A stretch of 64,000 nucleotides of DNA from Brachionus rotundiformis (GCA_016802295.1 JAESIW010000210.1:186001-250000); one strand, 5' to 3'. Counted from the stretch's first letter, positions 53,248 to 63,502 are shown. Notes: generated from the sequence alone by a model not told the origin. A program made the numbers and translations.

Positions 53248-53837
53248 TATTTAACTCCTTCTTTATTATTTACTTTTGTTAATTTAACCGAAGAAAAAGG
53301 CTTTACACTGCTTTGATGAGCCATACTTTGTTTATAAGTAGTATTTATAGGGTTAGGTTCTATAGCCATAACCACGCCAATTAATGTTATTAATAGCATT
53401 ACCCCTAGCACTAAAAATACATAAAAATAGTTATTATACAACGCAATACCTATATTGCCTAACGAATTTAAATTACTTACACTGGCAGATGCATTAGTAA
53501 AGGCATTGGCTTTTACAATTAGCAAAATTACCTCTATAGCAAATACAAAAACTAAAATACCAGAAAAAATAACTAATTTATTTAAATTAGTGCGTTTTTT
53601 TAGTTCGTTTAAATTAATAAGCATAATTACAAACAAAAACACTACAGCCAAAGCCCCAACGTATAGTACAATTAAGGTTACGGCTAAAAATTCTGCATTT
53701 ATTAATACAAATAAGCCGGCGGTGTTTAAAAACAAAAACACTAATAATAATACCGAATATACCGGATTAACCGCCAAAACTACGCCTAATGCAGATATTA
53801 CACTTAAAATAGCAAAAATATAAAATATTATACCCAT
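53247..53837 (-). CDS. nuoJ: NADH-quinone oxidoreductase subunit J
   Basis: A 196-aa five-helix subunit. The conserved helix 3 stretch VTLIVLYVGALAVVFLFVIML contains the pi-bulge Tyr-Val-Gly. The C-terminal tail (about 165-196) is hydrophilic. It overlaps nuoK by one base. Confidence 0.95.
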   Translation of the reverse strand: MGIIFYIFAILSVISALGVVLAVNPVYSVLLLVFLFLNTAGLFVLINAEFLAVTLIVLYVGALAVVFLFVIMLINLNELKKRTNLNKLVIFSGILVFVFAIEVILLIVKANAFTNASASVSNLNSLGNIGIALYNNYFYVFLVLGVMLLITLIGVVMAIEPNPINTTYKQSMAHQSSVKPFSSVKLTKVNNKEGVK

Positions 53838-53854
53838 GGTCTTTCCTTTTTATT

Positions 53855-54346
53855 TTATCTGTATGGTGCTAAAACTTTTAGCTTTTCTTTAAGATAATTC
53901 TCGTAAATTGTGCCATTGTGTAACAATTTATTTTTATCGTAAATTAATTCTTGCAACGAATACGTGGCGTACTGAGTATTATTAGTTTGCACAATAGCAT
54001 CGGTTGGGCAAGCGTCTTCGCATAGTCCGCAAAAAATACATTTACTTAAGTCTATATCGTACCTAATGGTTCTGCGGCTACCGTCTGCTCTTTTTTCGCC
54101 TTCTATGGTAATTGCCTGTGCTGGGCAAATAGCTTCGCATAGTTTGCAAGATATACAGCGTTCTTCGCCGTTATCGTATTTTCTTAGGGCGTGTTCGCCT
54201 TTAAATTTAAAGCCTAAGTTATTTTTTTCGTACGGATAATTAACCGTAACTTTAGGGTAAAACATATACTTTACCACTAAAGCAATACCGCTTAAAATAT
54301 CTAACAACAATAAAGATTTTAAAAAATGTGTTATTTTGTTTAACAT
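53855..54346 (-). CDS. nuoI: NADH-quinone oxidoreductase subunit I
   Basis: A 163-aa peripheral-arm subunit with two 4Fe-4S clusters, N6a and N6b: CISCKLCEAICPAQAI and CIFCGLCEDACPTDAI. An amphipathic N-terminal helix anchors it to the membrane part. All eight Cys ligands are in place. Confidence 0.97.
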   Translation of the reverse strand: MLNKITHFLKSLLLLDILSGIALVVKYMFYPKVTVNYPYEKNNLGFKFKGEHALRKYDNGEERCISCKLCEAICPAQAITIEGEKRADGSRRTIRYDIDLSKCIFCGLCEDACPTDAIVQTNNTQYATYSLQELIYDKNKLLHNGTIYENYLKEKLKVLAPYR

Positions 54347-54361
54347 AGTTTACTCTTTTTA

Positions 54362-55420
54362 TTAGTTAATAATTTTTAAAATTATAGCTATTACAAAAAA
54401 ACCAAATAAGGTTATTGGTAAAAATACTTTCCAACCTAAATGCATTAGTTGGTCGTAGCGGTATCTTGGCAATACACTACGCACTAATATTATTAAAGAT
54501 AGCACAAACACGGTTTTTAATACAAACCAAAAAAAACTTGGAATATAGGCAAAAATACTAAAATCTACTAAAGGCAACCAACCGCCTAAAAACAAAATGG
54601 TAAATAAAGCAGACATTAATATCATATTAGCGTACTCTGCTAAAAAAAACAAAGCAAATAAAAAGCCAGAATATTCGGTATGAAAACCCCCTACTATATC
54701 TGCTTCGCCTTCGGCTAAATCAAACGGATGACGATTAGTTTCGGCTAAAATTATTATAAAAAACAATATAGCTAACGGAAACAACAATACAAAGTTCCAT
54801 ATATGTTGTTGCGATAACACAATTTGGCTTAAATTTAAAGACCCCGCCACCAACACAACACATAAAATTATCATACTTAAAGATAATTCGTACGAAATCA
54901 TTTGTGCCGAAGACCTAATTGCCCCCATTAACGGAAATTGCGAATTACTAGCATACCCAGCTATTATAACACCATATACCCCAAGGGCAGATGTGGCTAA
55001 AATATACAATATACCTAAATTAATGTTAGAAAAAGCCATTCCTTCTTCTAACGGAATAACCGCCCACGCCAACAAAGCTAGTACAAAAGTTATTATAGGT
55101 GCCAAAAAAAACAAAAATTTATTAGCATTATACGGAATAATACTTTCTTTTAATATTAACTTAACGCCATCGTAAATTGGTTGTAGCAACCCAAAAAAAC
55201 CAACCACATTGGGGCCTTTGCGTAAGTGGGCTAAACCATGAATTTTACGCTCTAGCCAAGTGGCATAGGCAACGGCCATCATTATTATTAAAATAACTAA
55301 AAATATTTTTACTATTAATGCTATTAAATCTATAGTGCTGTTTTGTATATGCCCTAAACCCACTAAAGTTAACAAGTAAAAAATAAAATTATTTATAAAG
55401 TTAGATATTACTGCTAGCAT
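54362..55420 (-). CDS. nuoH: NADH-quinone oxidoreductase subunit H
   Basis: A 352-aa membrane subunit forming the quinone entry. Conserved: ERKIHGLAHLRKGPNVVGFFGLLQPIYDGVKL, ISYELSLSM, and ETNRHPFDLAEGEADIVGGFHTEYSG (acid-rich loop at the quinone site). Its start overlaps the end of nuoG by 20 nt. Confidence 0.97.
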   Translation of the reverse strand: MLAVISNFINNFIFYLLTLVGLGHIQNSTIDLIALIVKIFLVILIIMMAVAYATWLERKIHGLAHLRKGPNVVGFFGLLQPIYDGVKLILKESIIPYNANKFLFFLAPIITFVLALLAWAVIPLEEGMAFSNINLGILYILATSALGVYGVIIAGYASNSQFPLMGAIRSSAQMISYELSLSMIILCVVLVAGSLNLSQIVLSQQHIWNFVLLFPLAILFFIIILAETNRHPFDLAEGEADIVGGFHTEYSGFLFALFFLAEYANMILMSALFTILFLGGWLPLVDFSIFAYIPSFFWFVLKTVFVLSLIILVRSVLPRYRYDQLMHLGWKVFLPITLFGFFVIAIILKIIN

Positions 55421-57485
55421 TTTTACCTACTGTGTTATTTTGTGTATTAGTTTGTAATAATTTAACAATTTGATGCATTTTTACAGAGTTTTTGCTAATA
55501 ATATCTGTTATATAATAATTGCTTATATAATTACTACTTTTTACAGAATTTATTATAGCATTGTTGCTACAATTAGTGTAGTTATAATTTATAAAAGTGC
55601 CACTTAAGTTAGGGTGTGCTTTAAATAAATTTTCTCTAAGTTGTTGCAAAGTGTTAAATGGTAAGTTTATATTTAGCATGTTAGCTATTTGCTTAACTAT
55701 TTTCCAATCTTCTTTGCTTTGCCCTATATTGGCAATAGCTTTGTTGGCTTGCTGAATTCTGCCTTCGGTATTAATGTAGGTGCAGTCTTTTTCTAGCCAT
55801 AAGCTACCTGGTAAAATTACGTTGGCGTGTTTTGCGCCTTCGTCTCCGTGGTGGCCTTGGTAAATAATAAAGGTATCTTTAGATATTTTACTAAAATCTA
55901 TGTTGTCTGCCCCTACTAACCACAATACTTTTATATTGCCTAGGTTGGCTTCGTTTATAATATCGTTAACGCCATACAAATGGTTAGAACCGGTAAAACC
56001 CAACGCCAAACCATTTACTAACGCTGTAGATGTTTGCACAACGCTAAAGCCTATCCAATTATTATTAATTAGGTTAAATTTTTCCGAAATTTGCTTGCAA
56101 ACTTCTATAATTTCATTATAATTGTTGTTAGTTAAAGCCCCTAAGCCTAAAATTAACATAGGGTTAGTTGCTTGTTTTAACACTTGGCTAAAGTTGTGTT
56201 TTTCGTTTAAAATATCGTTTAGTAAGGCTAAATCGTTACCTAAATAGTTATATTTATAGGTTAAATTAATAGCACTTTCGCCTATTAATGCAATTTGTGT
56301 GTTACCTTGTAAGTATTTTTTACGAATTTTAGCATTAATTATAGGAGCCTCGTTTACTAAATTAGTACCTACTAATAAAATTGCATCGGCATGGTCTATA
56401 TTTTCTATTTTAGTATTAAACAAATAGCTACTTGGGTCTGCTGGATTAAACAAAATATTGTTGGTTCTGCAGTCTATTTTAGATATATTTAATTCGGTAG
56501 CTAATTGTTTAAGTGCAAAAATAGTTTCTAAATCTACAAAATCGCCTGTAATAATAGCACTACTATTAGTATTGTTGTTTTTTAAAGCATTTACCACACT
56601 ATTTAAGGCTTCATCCCATAAAACTGGGGTTAGTTTATTGTTAATTTTAACCATAGGTGTATCTAAGCGTTGTACACGCAAAGCATCTACAATGTAACGG
56701 CTTTTATCTGCCAGCCATTCTTCGTTTACGCTATAATTTAACCTTGGTAAAATACGCAATACCGATACTAACGATGAATCCACTTTAATATTGCTACCAA
56801 CTGCATCCATTATATCTATAGAATTAGTGCTTATTAGCTCCCAAGGGCGGGCTTTATATGCGTAAGAAGAATTAGTTAAAGCACCAACTGGGCAAACATC
56901 GGCAATATTGCCAGATAAATTAGAAGATATAGTTTTATTAACATAAGCGGTTACCTCGGTGTGTTCGCCGCGGCCTATTCCGCCAATTTCTTCTACTCCA
57001 GCTATTTCGGTGGCAAATCTTATGCATCTGGTACAATGAATACATCTAGTCATATAAGCGTCTATTAATGGGCCAAATTCTTTTTTAGCCACTGCACGCT
57101 TAGGTACATTAATAGCACTTTTGTCTAGTCCGTGCCTGTAGGTTAGGTCTTGCAGGTCGCACTCGCCACCTTTGTCGCAAATGGGGCAATCTAGCGGATG
57201 ATTAACTAAAATCATTTCTAATACGGTTTTTCTACCTTCGTCTACCTTGGCGTTATTGGTAATAATTTCCATATTTTCGGCAACGGTAGTAACGCACGAA
57301 GGCACAAGCTTAGGCGCATTTTTAATTTCTACTAAGCACATTCTGCAGTTGCCTACTGCGGGTAGTAGTTCGTGATAACAAAATCTTGGCACTGCAACAC
57401 CGTGTAAATCGCAAGCTTGCATAATGCTTAATTTACTATCTACAACGTAATCTACGCCGTTTATTTTTATATTTACATTAGACAT
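55401..57485 (-). CDS. nuoG: NADH-quinone oxidoreductase subunit G
   Basis: A 694-aa Fe-S subunit. N-terminal 2Fe-2S ferredoxin domain (CDLHGVAVPRFCYH, GNCRMCLVEI), the His-Cys N5 motif (HPLDCPICDKGGECDLQDL), 4Fe-4S motif (TRCIHCTRCIRFA), then a molybdopterin-oxidoreductase-like domain without a cofactor. The length is of the alphaproteobacterial and mitochondrial type (about 690), shorter than in E. coli. Confidence 0.97.
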   Translation of the reverse strand: MSNVNIKINGVDYVVDSKLSIMQACDLHGVAVPRFCYHELLPAVGNCRMCLVEIKNAPKLVPSCVTTVAENMEIITNNAKVDEGRKTVLEMILVNHPLDCPICDKGGECDLQDLTYRHGLDKSAINVPKRAVAKKEFGPLIDAYMTRCIHCTRCIRFATEIAGVEEIGGIGRGEHTEVTAYVNKTISSNLSGNIADVCPVGALTNSSYAYKARPWELISTNSIDIMDAVGSNIKVDSSLVSVLRILPRLNYSVNEEWLADKSRYIVDALRVQRLDTPMVKINNKLTPVLWDEALNSVVNALKNNNTNSSAIITGDFVDLETIFALKQLATELNISKIDCRTNNILFNPADPSSYLFNTKIENIDHADAILLVGTNLVNEAPIINAKIRKKYLQGNTQIALIGESAINLTYKYNYLGNDLALLNDILNEKHNFSQVLKQATNPMLILGLGALTNNNYNEIIEVCKQISEKFNLINNNWIGFSVVQTSTALVNGLALGFTGSNHLYGVNDIINEANLGNIKVLWLVGADNIDFSKISKDTFIIYQGHHGDEGAKHANVILPGSLWLEKDCTYINTEGRIQQANKAIANIGQSKEDWKIVKQIANMLNINLPFNTLQQLRENLFKAHPNLSGTFINYNYTNCSNNAIINSVKSSNYISNYYITDIISKNSVKMHQIVKLLQTNTQNNTVGKNASSNI

Positions 57486-57486
57486 T

Positions 57487-58743
57487 TTAGTTTCCTGCTA
57501 AACTTTGTTTTATGTTTTCTTTATAGTGTTTTAAAATACCATTAACGCAAAATACGTTAGCATCGTTTAAAGCACAAATGGTTGTACCTATGGTACGTTT
57601 TAAAGTATCTTCTACAATATCTACTTCTGTTGCGGTAGCGGTTTTATTGTAAATTTTTTCTATTAGTTTTAGCACCGCCCCCGAACCTTCTCTGCAAGGA
57701 GAACACTGCCCACAGCTTTCTTCGTGGTAAAAAGCGGTTAAACATTTTAATAGTTCTATCATATCGGTATTTTTAGGAATAACAATAATAGCCCCTGTGC
57801 CTAACATACTACCATGATTTTTTACACTGTCGTAATCCATAGTTAGGTTATCTGTCATATGTGCCGGAATAATAGGAGAAGAAGACCCGCCCGGTATAAC
57901 CGCCATAAAGTTATCCCAACCGCCAATTACACCGCCGGCGTGTTTATCTATAATTTCTTTAAACGAAATTCCTAATTCTTCTTCTACAACGCAAGGGTTA
58001 TTAACAGCGCCGCTTATGCAAAATAATTTAGTGCCTGCTCCGGCCTCTTTTGCCCCTAAGCTTTGATACCAACTAGCACCGTTGCGTAAAATAGTAGGCA
58101 CCACTGCAATGGTTTCTACATTATTAATTATGGTAGGCATTCCGTATAAACCAACATTAGCCGGAAACGGAGGTTTAATTCTAGGAAAGCCCTTTTTGCC
58201 TTCTAAACTTTCTAGTAATGCAGATTCTTCGCCACAAATGTAGGCACCTGCCCCCATGTGTACGTAAATATCTAAATTATATAAACCATTTAGGCAGTTT
58301 TTGCCTAAAAAGCCGTTATTGTAAGCATCTTTTATTGCTTGGTTTAGTTTTTCGGTTTCTTGGTAAAATTCGCCCCTAATGTAAATGTAGCAAGCTTTGG
58401 CACCAATGGCGTAGCTAGCTATTATGCAACCTTCTACTAGTTTGTAGGGTTCGTGGCGTAAAATTTCGCGGTCTTTACAGGTTCCTGGTTCGCCTTCGTC
58501 TCCGTTTATAACTAAATATTTATCTCTGGTATCGTTGGGGTTTATAAAGCTCCATTTAGTACCGGTAGAAAAACCTGCTCCGCCCCTGCCTCGTAAACCA
58601 GACTTTTTCATTTCATCTATAATATATTCTCTACCTTTTTGTAGAATATCTTGTAAATGTACAAAATCACCTAATTTTTTAGCATTTTCAAAATTTACTT
58701 CTAACTTACCGTATAAATTGTTAAATACTCTATTGTTTGCCAT
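57487..58743 (-). CDS. nuoF: NADH-quinone oxidoreductase subunit F
   Basis: A 418-aa subunit that oxidises NADH. The NADH loop (GLRGRGGAGFSTGTKW), FMN site (NGDEGEPGTCKDREIL), GAGAYICGEESALLESLEG, and the N3 4Fe-4S motif (ESCGQCSPCREG plus a later Cys in TTICALND) are all present. Confidence 0.98.
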   Translation of the reverse strand: MANNRVFNNLYGKLEVNFENAKKLGDFVHLQDILQKGREYIIDEMKKSGLRGRGGAGFSTGTKWSFINPNDTRDKYLVINGDEGEPGTCKDREILRHEPYKLVEGCIIASYAIGAKACYIYIRGEFYQETEKLNQAIKDAYNNGFLGKNCLNGLYNLDIYVHMGAGAYICGEESALLESLEGKKGFPRIKPPFPANVGLYGMPTIINNVETIAVVPTILRNGASWYQSLGAKEAGAGTKLFCISGAVNNPCVVEEELGISFKEIIDKHAGGVIGGWDNFMAVIPGGSSSPIIPAHMTDNLTMDYDSVKNHGSMLGTGAIIVIPKNTDMIELLKCLTAFYHEESCGQCSPCREGSGAVLKLIEKIYNKTATATEVDIVEDTLKRTIGTTICALNDANVFCVNGILKHYKENIKQSLAGN

Positions 58744-58758
58744 TGTAATTTACCTTGT

Positions 58759-59298
58759 TTAAATGTGTACTGGTGTTTTTACTATAATTAGTTCTTCTAG
58801 CGGTTTACCTGCTTTTAAATTATTTATTAGGGTTAAAAGTTTGTCTTTTGTTAGGTCTTCGTAATAAAAGTTATTAATTTTTATAGCCGGAGCCCCAACA
58901 CAAACACCCAAGCACCCTACAGATTGTATAGAAAATAAGCCATCTGCAGAAACACTAGCGGTTTGTAGCCCTGTAATTTCTTTAATGTAGTTAAATAAAT
59001 CGTTACCATTTTTTAAAAAGCATACCACCGAATTACAAAAACTAATATGGTACTTACCCACTGGGTTTAACTGATACATGTGGTAAAAGTTTGCTACTTC
59101 AAAAAAAGCCATTTCCGAAACCTGCAAATAATTAGCTAAATAACTAATAACGTGCTTGTTTAAATAACCGCCGTTTTGGTCTTGTGCTAAGGTAAGTAAA
59201 GGCATTATAGCACTAAAGCGATTTTGTTGAGGGTATTTGCTAACAATTTCTTTAGCTTTTTCTAAGTTATTAGCGTTAAAACAAAAAGTTGTAGTCAT
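58759..59298 (-). CDS. nuoE: NADH-quinone oxidoreductase subunit E
   Basis: A 179-aa thioredoxin-fold subunit with a 2Fe-2S cluster (N1a): Cys pairs FCNSVVC and GCLGVCVGAPA. It pairs with NuoF in the NADH-oxidising module. Its start overlaps the nuoD stop by one base (TAATG). Confidence 0.97.
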   Translation of the reverse strand: MTTTFCFNANNLEKAKEIVSKYPQQNRFSAIMPLLTLAQDQNGGYLNKHVISYLANYLQVSEMAFFEVANFYHMYQLNPVGKYHISFCNSVVCFLKNGNDLFNYIKEITGLQTASVSADGLFSIQSVGCLGVCVGAPAIKINNFYYEDLTKDKLLTLINNLKAGKPLEELIIVKTPVHI

Positions 59299-60476
59299 TA
59301 TCTATCTATCTCCCCTAGTACTAAATCTAAGCTACCTAAAATGGCTGCTAAGTCTGATAATTGATGGTTAGGCATAATGCTTGGTAAACAAAATAAATGT
59401 GCCAATCCGTTAGATCTTAAATGGGCACGGTATGGTTTGTTGCCCCCTTGCGAAACTAAAAACACGCCAAATTCGCCAGAAGGAGTTTCGGTAGCTACAT
59501 AAACTTGCCCCGCAGGTACGCTAAACCCTTGCGAAAATAATTTAAAGTGATGAATCATTGCTTCCATAGATTCTTTCATATCTGCACGTTTTGGGGCAGT
59601 AAACTTATAATTATCTAATAAATGCAAGCCTTGTGGCATATTTTTTATACATTGTTTTACTAGCTTTAAACTTTCGTGTACTTCTAGTATTCTAATTAAA
59701 TATCTGTCGTAACAATCGCCATTACTACCTATAGGAATATCAAAATCTAACTCGCTGTAAACTTCGTAGCTTTCGGCTTTACGTAAATCCCATGCAATAC
59801 CGCTGGCACGTAAGTTAGAACCACTAAAAGCAAAGTCTAAGGCTTGCTCTTTAGAAATAATGCCAATATCTACAGTACGTTGTTTAAAAATACGGTTGTT
59901 GGTAATTAGGTTGCACATATCTTTAAACTTTGGCTCAAAACTATCTGCCCATTGGCTTATACGTTTTAAAAAATCGGCAGAAGTATCGGTGGCAACTCCG
60001 CCTACTCTAAAGTAGTTCATGTGTAGTCTACCGCCAGATATTTCTTCAAAAAAATCCATTATTTGCTCTCTAAGCTCGTAACCCCACATGGTTGGTGTCA
60101 TTGCTCCGCAATCTAGGGCTTGGGCGGCTAAGCACAATAAATGCTTGTTAATACGGCTTAATTCTAAAAACAATACTCTAATGTATTGTGCACGCTTTGG
60201 TACATCTAGTTGCAATAGTTTTTCGGCTGCTAAAACCCAAGTGTGTTCGTAATTTAATGGTGCAACGTAGTCTAGTCTGTCAAAATACGGAATATTTTGC
60301 ATATAGGTTTTATCTTCCATTAATTTTTCGGTGCCTCGGTGCAATTGCCCTATTATTGGTTCTGCACGCTCTACTACTTCGCCGTTTAGTTCTAGCACTA
60401 TGCGCAACACCCCGTGCGAAGATGGGTGCTGTGGGCCAAAATTAACAATGGTATTTTTTACTTTTTCTTTAGCCAT
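59298..60476 (-). CDS. nuoD: NADH-quinone oxidoreductase subunit D
   Basis: A 392-aa quinone-site subunit derived from the NiFe-hydrogenase large subunit. Conserved: NFGPQHPSSHGVLRIVLELNGE (with the quinone-site His), HRGTEKLMEDKTYMQNIPYFDRLDY, and the C-terminal GSLDLVLGEIDR. A full-length, normal copy. Confidence 0.98.
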   Translation of the reverse strand: MAKEKVKNTIVNFGPQHPSSHGVLRIVLELNGEVVERAEPIIGQLHRGTEKLMEDKTYMQNIPYFDRLDYVAPLNYEHTWVLAAEKLLQLDVPKRAQYIRVLFLELSRINKHLLCLAAQALDCGAMTPTMWGYELREQIMDFFEEISGGRLHMNYFRVGGVATDTSADFLKRISQWADSFEPKFKDMCNLITNNRIFKQRTVDIGIISKEQALDFAFSGSNLRASGIAWDLRKAESYEVYSELDFDIPIGSNGDCYDRYLIRILEVHESLKLVKQCIKNMPQGLHLLDNYKFTAPKRADMKESMEAMIHHFKLFSQGFSVPAGQVYVATETPSGEFGVFLVSQGGNKPYRAHLRSNGLAHLFCLPSIMPNHQLSDLAAILGSLDLVLGEIDR

Positions 60477-61127
60477 TTATTCGTTACCATTTTTATTGTT
60501 TTTATTTAAGTAGGCAAAGGTTTCTGCCTCTATATTTTCTAGCCAAGGATTTTGATAGTTAAAGCTACGGTAAGCTTGGCTTAGTTCTAATTGTTTGTAC
60601 TCTACTTTTTGCGTATTAGGGTTATAAAAAACTTCGCTATAACCGGTAATAGGAAAATCTTTACGCAAAGGGTGGCCGTTAAACCCAAAATCGTTTAATA
60701 ACCTAGTTAAATTAGGATGATTAACAAAGTAAATACCAAACAAATCCCATATTTCACGCTCTAACCAAGTTGCACTGGTAAATACGTTGTGTGCAGATGG
60801 TATGTCTTCGTGTTCGTTTACATTAACCAACAATTGCAAACGCAAATTATGGTAAATACTTAGTAAGTTATAAACTACAGAAAATCTGTTGTGCGGTTGG
60901 GCGTTATCTACGGCGGTAACATCCATTAACTGAGCAAAATTAGTTTCTTGGTTGTCTCTTAAAAAAGTTAAAATAGGCAATAACGCTTGCTTTTTAATTA
61001 TAATAGTGCAATTGTAATTGGTGTTAATAATTTCTATTATATCGTTTTTAAATTTACTTTCTACTAATTGCAAAATATTGCTTAGTAGGTTTGTATTTTG
61101 GTTGGTTGGTATATAATATGCTTTCAC
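60477..61127 (-). CDS. nuoC: NADH-quinone oxidoreductase subunit C
   Basis: A 216-aa subunit of the connecting arm. The signature is ATWLEREIWDLFGIYFVNHPNLTRLLNDFGFNGHPLRKDFP. It binds no cofactor. It directly abuts nuoD. Confidence 0.96.
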   Translation of the reverse strand: MKAYYIPTNQNTNLLSNILQLVESKFKNDIIEIINTNYNCTIIIKKQALLPILTFLRDNQETNFAQLMDVTAVDNAQPHNRFSVVYNLLSIYHNLRLQLLVNVNEHEDIPSAHNVFTSATWLEREIWDLFGIYFVNHPNLTRLLNDFGFNGHPLRKDFPITGYSEVFYNPNTQKVEYKQLELSQAYRSFNYQNPWLENIEAETFAYLNKNNKNGNE

Positions 61128-61174
61128 TTTTGTTACCTTTATTAAAATTACTATAAAGCGATATTAAACGGTTT

Positions 61175-61696
61175 TTATACCGACATAACACCAGAATTTT
61201 TTATTTTCTTTTTTAACTGAAACAATCCATACAGCAAGGCTTCTGGCGTTGACGGGCAACCTGGTACGTATACATCTACAGGCACTATTTTATCTGACCC
61301 TTTAACCACAGAGTAAGAAAAATGATAATACCCTCCGTTATTAGCGCAAGAACCCATTGATATTACGTATCTTGGTTCTGGCATTTGGTCGTACACTCGG
61401 CGTAATGCAGGAGCCATTTTGTTGGTTAATGTGCCGGCTATTATCATTAAGTCTGATTGTCTGGGGCTAGGCCTAGGCATAGAACCAAAGCGGTCTAAAT
61501 CATATCTGGCGGTATAGGCGTGTATCATTTCTACTCCGCAGCATGCTAAGCCAAAGGTCATTGGCCATATAGAATTAGATTGTATTTCGTTTATTAAAGC
61601 ATCTATAGATGTTAATATAAAACTTGGTTGTGGTTTTTTTGCTATATCGTTAAGTAAGTCGTCTTGTTTTAGGTTAGGTTTGTTTGTTAGTTCCAT
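61175..61696 (-). CDS. nuoB: NADH-quinone oxidoreductase subunit B
   Basis: A 173-aa subunit with the terminal N2 4Fe-4S cluster: tandem Cys in LACCGVEM, Cys in SMGSCANNGGYY, Cys in VPGCPSTPEAL. N2 hands electrons to quinone. It overlaps nuoA by 10 nt. Confidence 0.97.
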   Translation of the reverse strand: MELTNKPNLKQDDLLNDIAKKPQPSFILTSIDALINEIQSNSIWPMTFGLACCGVEMIHAYTARYDLDRFGSMPRPSPRQSDLMIIAGTLTNKMAPALRRVYDQMPEPRYVISMGSCANNGGYYHFSYSVVKGSDKIVPVDVYVPGCPSTPEALLYGLFQLKKKIKNSGVMSV

Positions 61697-62070
61697 GTTA
61701 GGGCTCCTTTTTTAATTTCGTAAATAAAGCCTATAACTAACAATACAAAAAATATCATCATTGCGTAAAAACCTGCATTGCTTAATTTGGTAAAGGCAAC
61801 TGCCCACGGATACATAAAAATTATTTCAATATCAAAAATTAAAAACAATATAGCCACCACATAAAATCTAACGTTTATTTGGCGGTTTGCCGTTTGAAAA
61901 TTATTAAAACCAGATTCGTATGGTCTTAGTTTATTAAAATAAGGTTTTTTAGGCGAAACTAAAAAAGATGCCCCTATTATAACCAGTGTTAAAATTACAG
62001 AAATAACTATAAACAATAAAATTGGTAAATATTGCATTGTATAAGTGCTATTAATTTGTGCAAAGTCCAT
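61687..62070 (-). CDS. nuoA: NADH-quinone oxidoreductase subunit A
   Basis: A 127-aa three-helix subunit. Conserved: KLRPYESGFNNF (the loop at the quinone site) and FYVVAILFLIFDIEIIFMYPWA with acidic residues. It is the first gene of the 14-gene nuo operon and follows a strong promoter. Confidence 0.95.
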   Translation of the reverse strand: MDFAQINSTYTMQYLPILLFIVISVILTLVIIGASFLVSPKKPYFNKLRPYESGFNNFQTANRQINVRFYVVAILFLIFDIEIIFMYPWAVAFTKLSNAGFYAMMIFFVLLVIGFIYEIKKGALTWN

Positions 62071-62122
62071 AAAAAGCCTTATGTTTTTTAGTAATAAAAA
62101 TATTTTTATTTATAATTATTAA

Positions 62123-62151
62123 ATTATAACCGCTTTTATAAATAGTTTCAA
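62123..62151 (-). promoter_or_regulatory. Promoter of the nuo operon
   Basis: Minus-strand TTGAAA (62146-62151), a 17-nt spacer and a perfect TATAAT (62123-62128), 52 nt before the nuoA ATG. Confidence 0.8.
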
Positions 62152-62185
62152 TGCTAAAATTATAAAAATATTTATTACATTAATA

Positions 62186-63397
62186 TTAATTGTAACTATC
62201 TAAGTAATTTAAAGGGTCTAGCGGTTTTATATCTTTTCTAATTTCAAAATGCACTTGCGGAGTAGAAACCCCACCGCTTTTACCAGCTTTGGCTATAATA
62301 TCGTTTTGTTTAACAATATCGCCTTTTTTAACCAGTACAGAACCCAAGTTAGCATATGCAGTAATATAAGAATTTTGATGCTGAATTAAAATTAAATTAC
62401 CAAACCCCTTAATGCCAGAGCCCACATAGGTAACTATGCCGTCTAACGCTGCTTTAATAGGCGTACCGTAGTTGGCGTATATATTTATGCCTTCGTTTAC
62501 AATACCAGAAGATTGTGGGCCGTAAGATCTTAACAACCTACCAACCACAGGCCAAGCAAAGGTTTGTTCTTTTTCTGGGTGTTTAACTGTGTAGTTGCTT
62601 TTTACTTTTAAAATTGCATCTACGTATAAAGTATTGTTTTTTTCTAGTTCGTTTAGCTCTATTAGTTCGGCTTTGCTCATATTATTTTTTTTGGCTATTA
62701 AATCTAACGTATCGCCCGAAACTACCCTGTAGTATTTGTATTTTGGCAATAGTTTAGAGTAATCTTGCAATTGTTTTGGTTTAGTTGCAGGCGTGGTTGG
62801 TTTAGCGTTAGTTGTACCGCTATTGTTATTGCTAAGCACTGCATTAGGGTTAACATTAGCAGTAACTGTATTAGTTTTTATAGATATTGTGGAGTTGGCT
62901 TTTAAATCTAAAGCTTTAACGCCGTTTAAATTTTCTATTTCAACAACTGTGGTGTTGTATAATTTTGCTAAAGAAAACAAGGTATCGCCAGATTTTACTT
63001 TATGCTTAATAATTTTACTAGGCGGGCTAGCTGGCGTGTTGGTTGGTTTATCTGCTTTATTTTCGCTAGATGAATTGGTGTTTTCATCTGTACTTGAGTT
63101 TGGTGCGTTTTCTTCTGCATTATTTTCTTCGGCAGTGTTTTCTTCTACCCATTTAGTAGTGGTTTTGGTGGCGGTTTCTTTAATTAAAGCCTCAATACTA
63201 TCTTGGTTATCTATTAACCATTTGGTAATGCCATCGTCTTCTACAACCACATTGGTTTGCGAAACTGCCGTATCTGGCTGGCTACTACTAGCAGAAGCAT
63301 TAGCATTATTTGTAGGTTGCGGATTTGTATTTGTAGTGTTAGCATACAAGTTTGCAATAAAAAGCACAGTTAGTATGTAAGCGTAAATTTTAACCAT
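62186..63397 (-). CDS. NlpD-like protein: two LysM domains and a degenerate LytM/M23 domain
   Basis: A 403-aa exported protein: signal peptide (about 1-20), acidic Asn/Glu/Ser linker, LysM 1 (about 132-175), LysM 2 (about 222-264), and a C-terminal LytM domain (about 283-398). LysM binds peptidoglycan. Active M23 enzymes need an H-x3-D pair and an H-x-H pair; here the first pair is Asn301 and Asn305, and the first His of the second pair is Asn350. Only the last His383 remains. It is therefore most likely an amidase activator of the NlpD/EnvC type and not an enzyme. It follows serS by 105 nt, as in other Alphaproteobacteria. Confidence 0.9.
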   Translation of the reverse strand: MVKIYAYILTVLFIANLYANTTNTNPQPTNNANASASSSQPDTAVSQTNVVVEDDGITKWLIDNQDSIEALIKETATKTTTKWVEENTAEENNAEENAPNSSTDENTNSSSENKADKPTNTPASPPSKIIKHKVKSGDTLFSLAKLYNTTVVEIENLNGVKALDLKANSTISIKTNTVTANVNPNAVLSNNNSGTTNAKPTTPATKPKQLQDYSKLLPKYKYYRVVSGDTLDLIAKKNNMSKAELIELNELEKNNTLYVDAILKVKSNYTVKHPEKEQTFAWPVVGRLLRSYGPQSSGIVNEGINIYANYGTPIKAALDGIVTYVGSGIKGFGNLILIQHQNSYITAYANLGSVLVKKGDIVKQNDIIAKAGKSGGVSTPQVHFEIRKDIKPLDPLNYLDSYN

Positions 63398-63502
63398 TGT
63401 GTTTATAAACCAATTTATTTTAATAATATATAATATATATTAAATAATATTTATTAATATTTGCTAAATAATTAACGTATAAACACAACTTTAATTAAAT
63501 TA

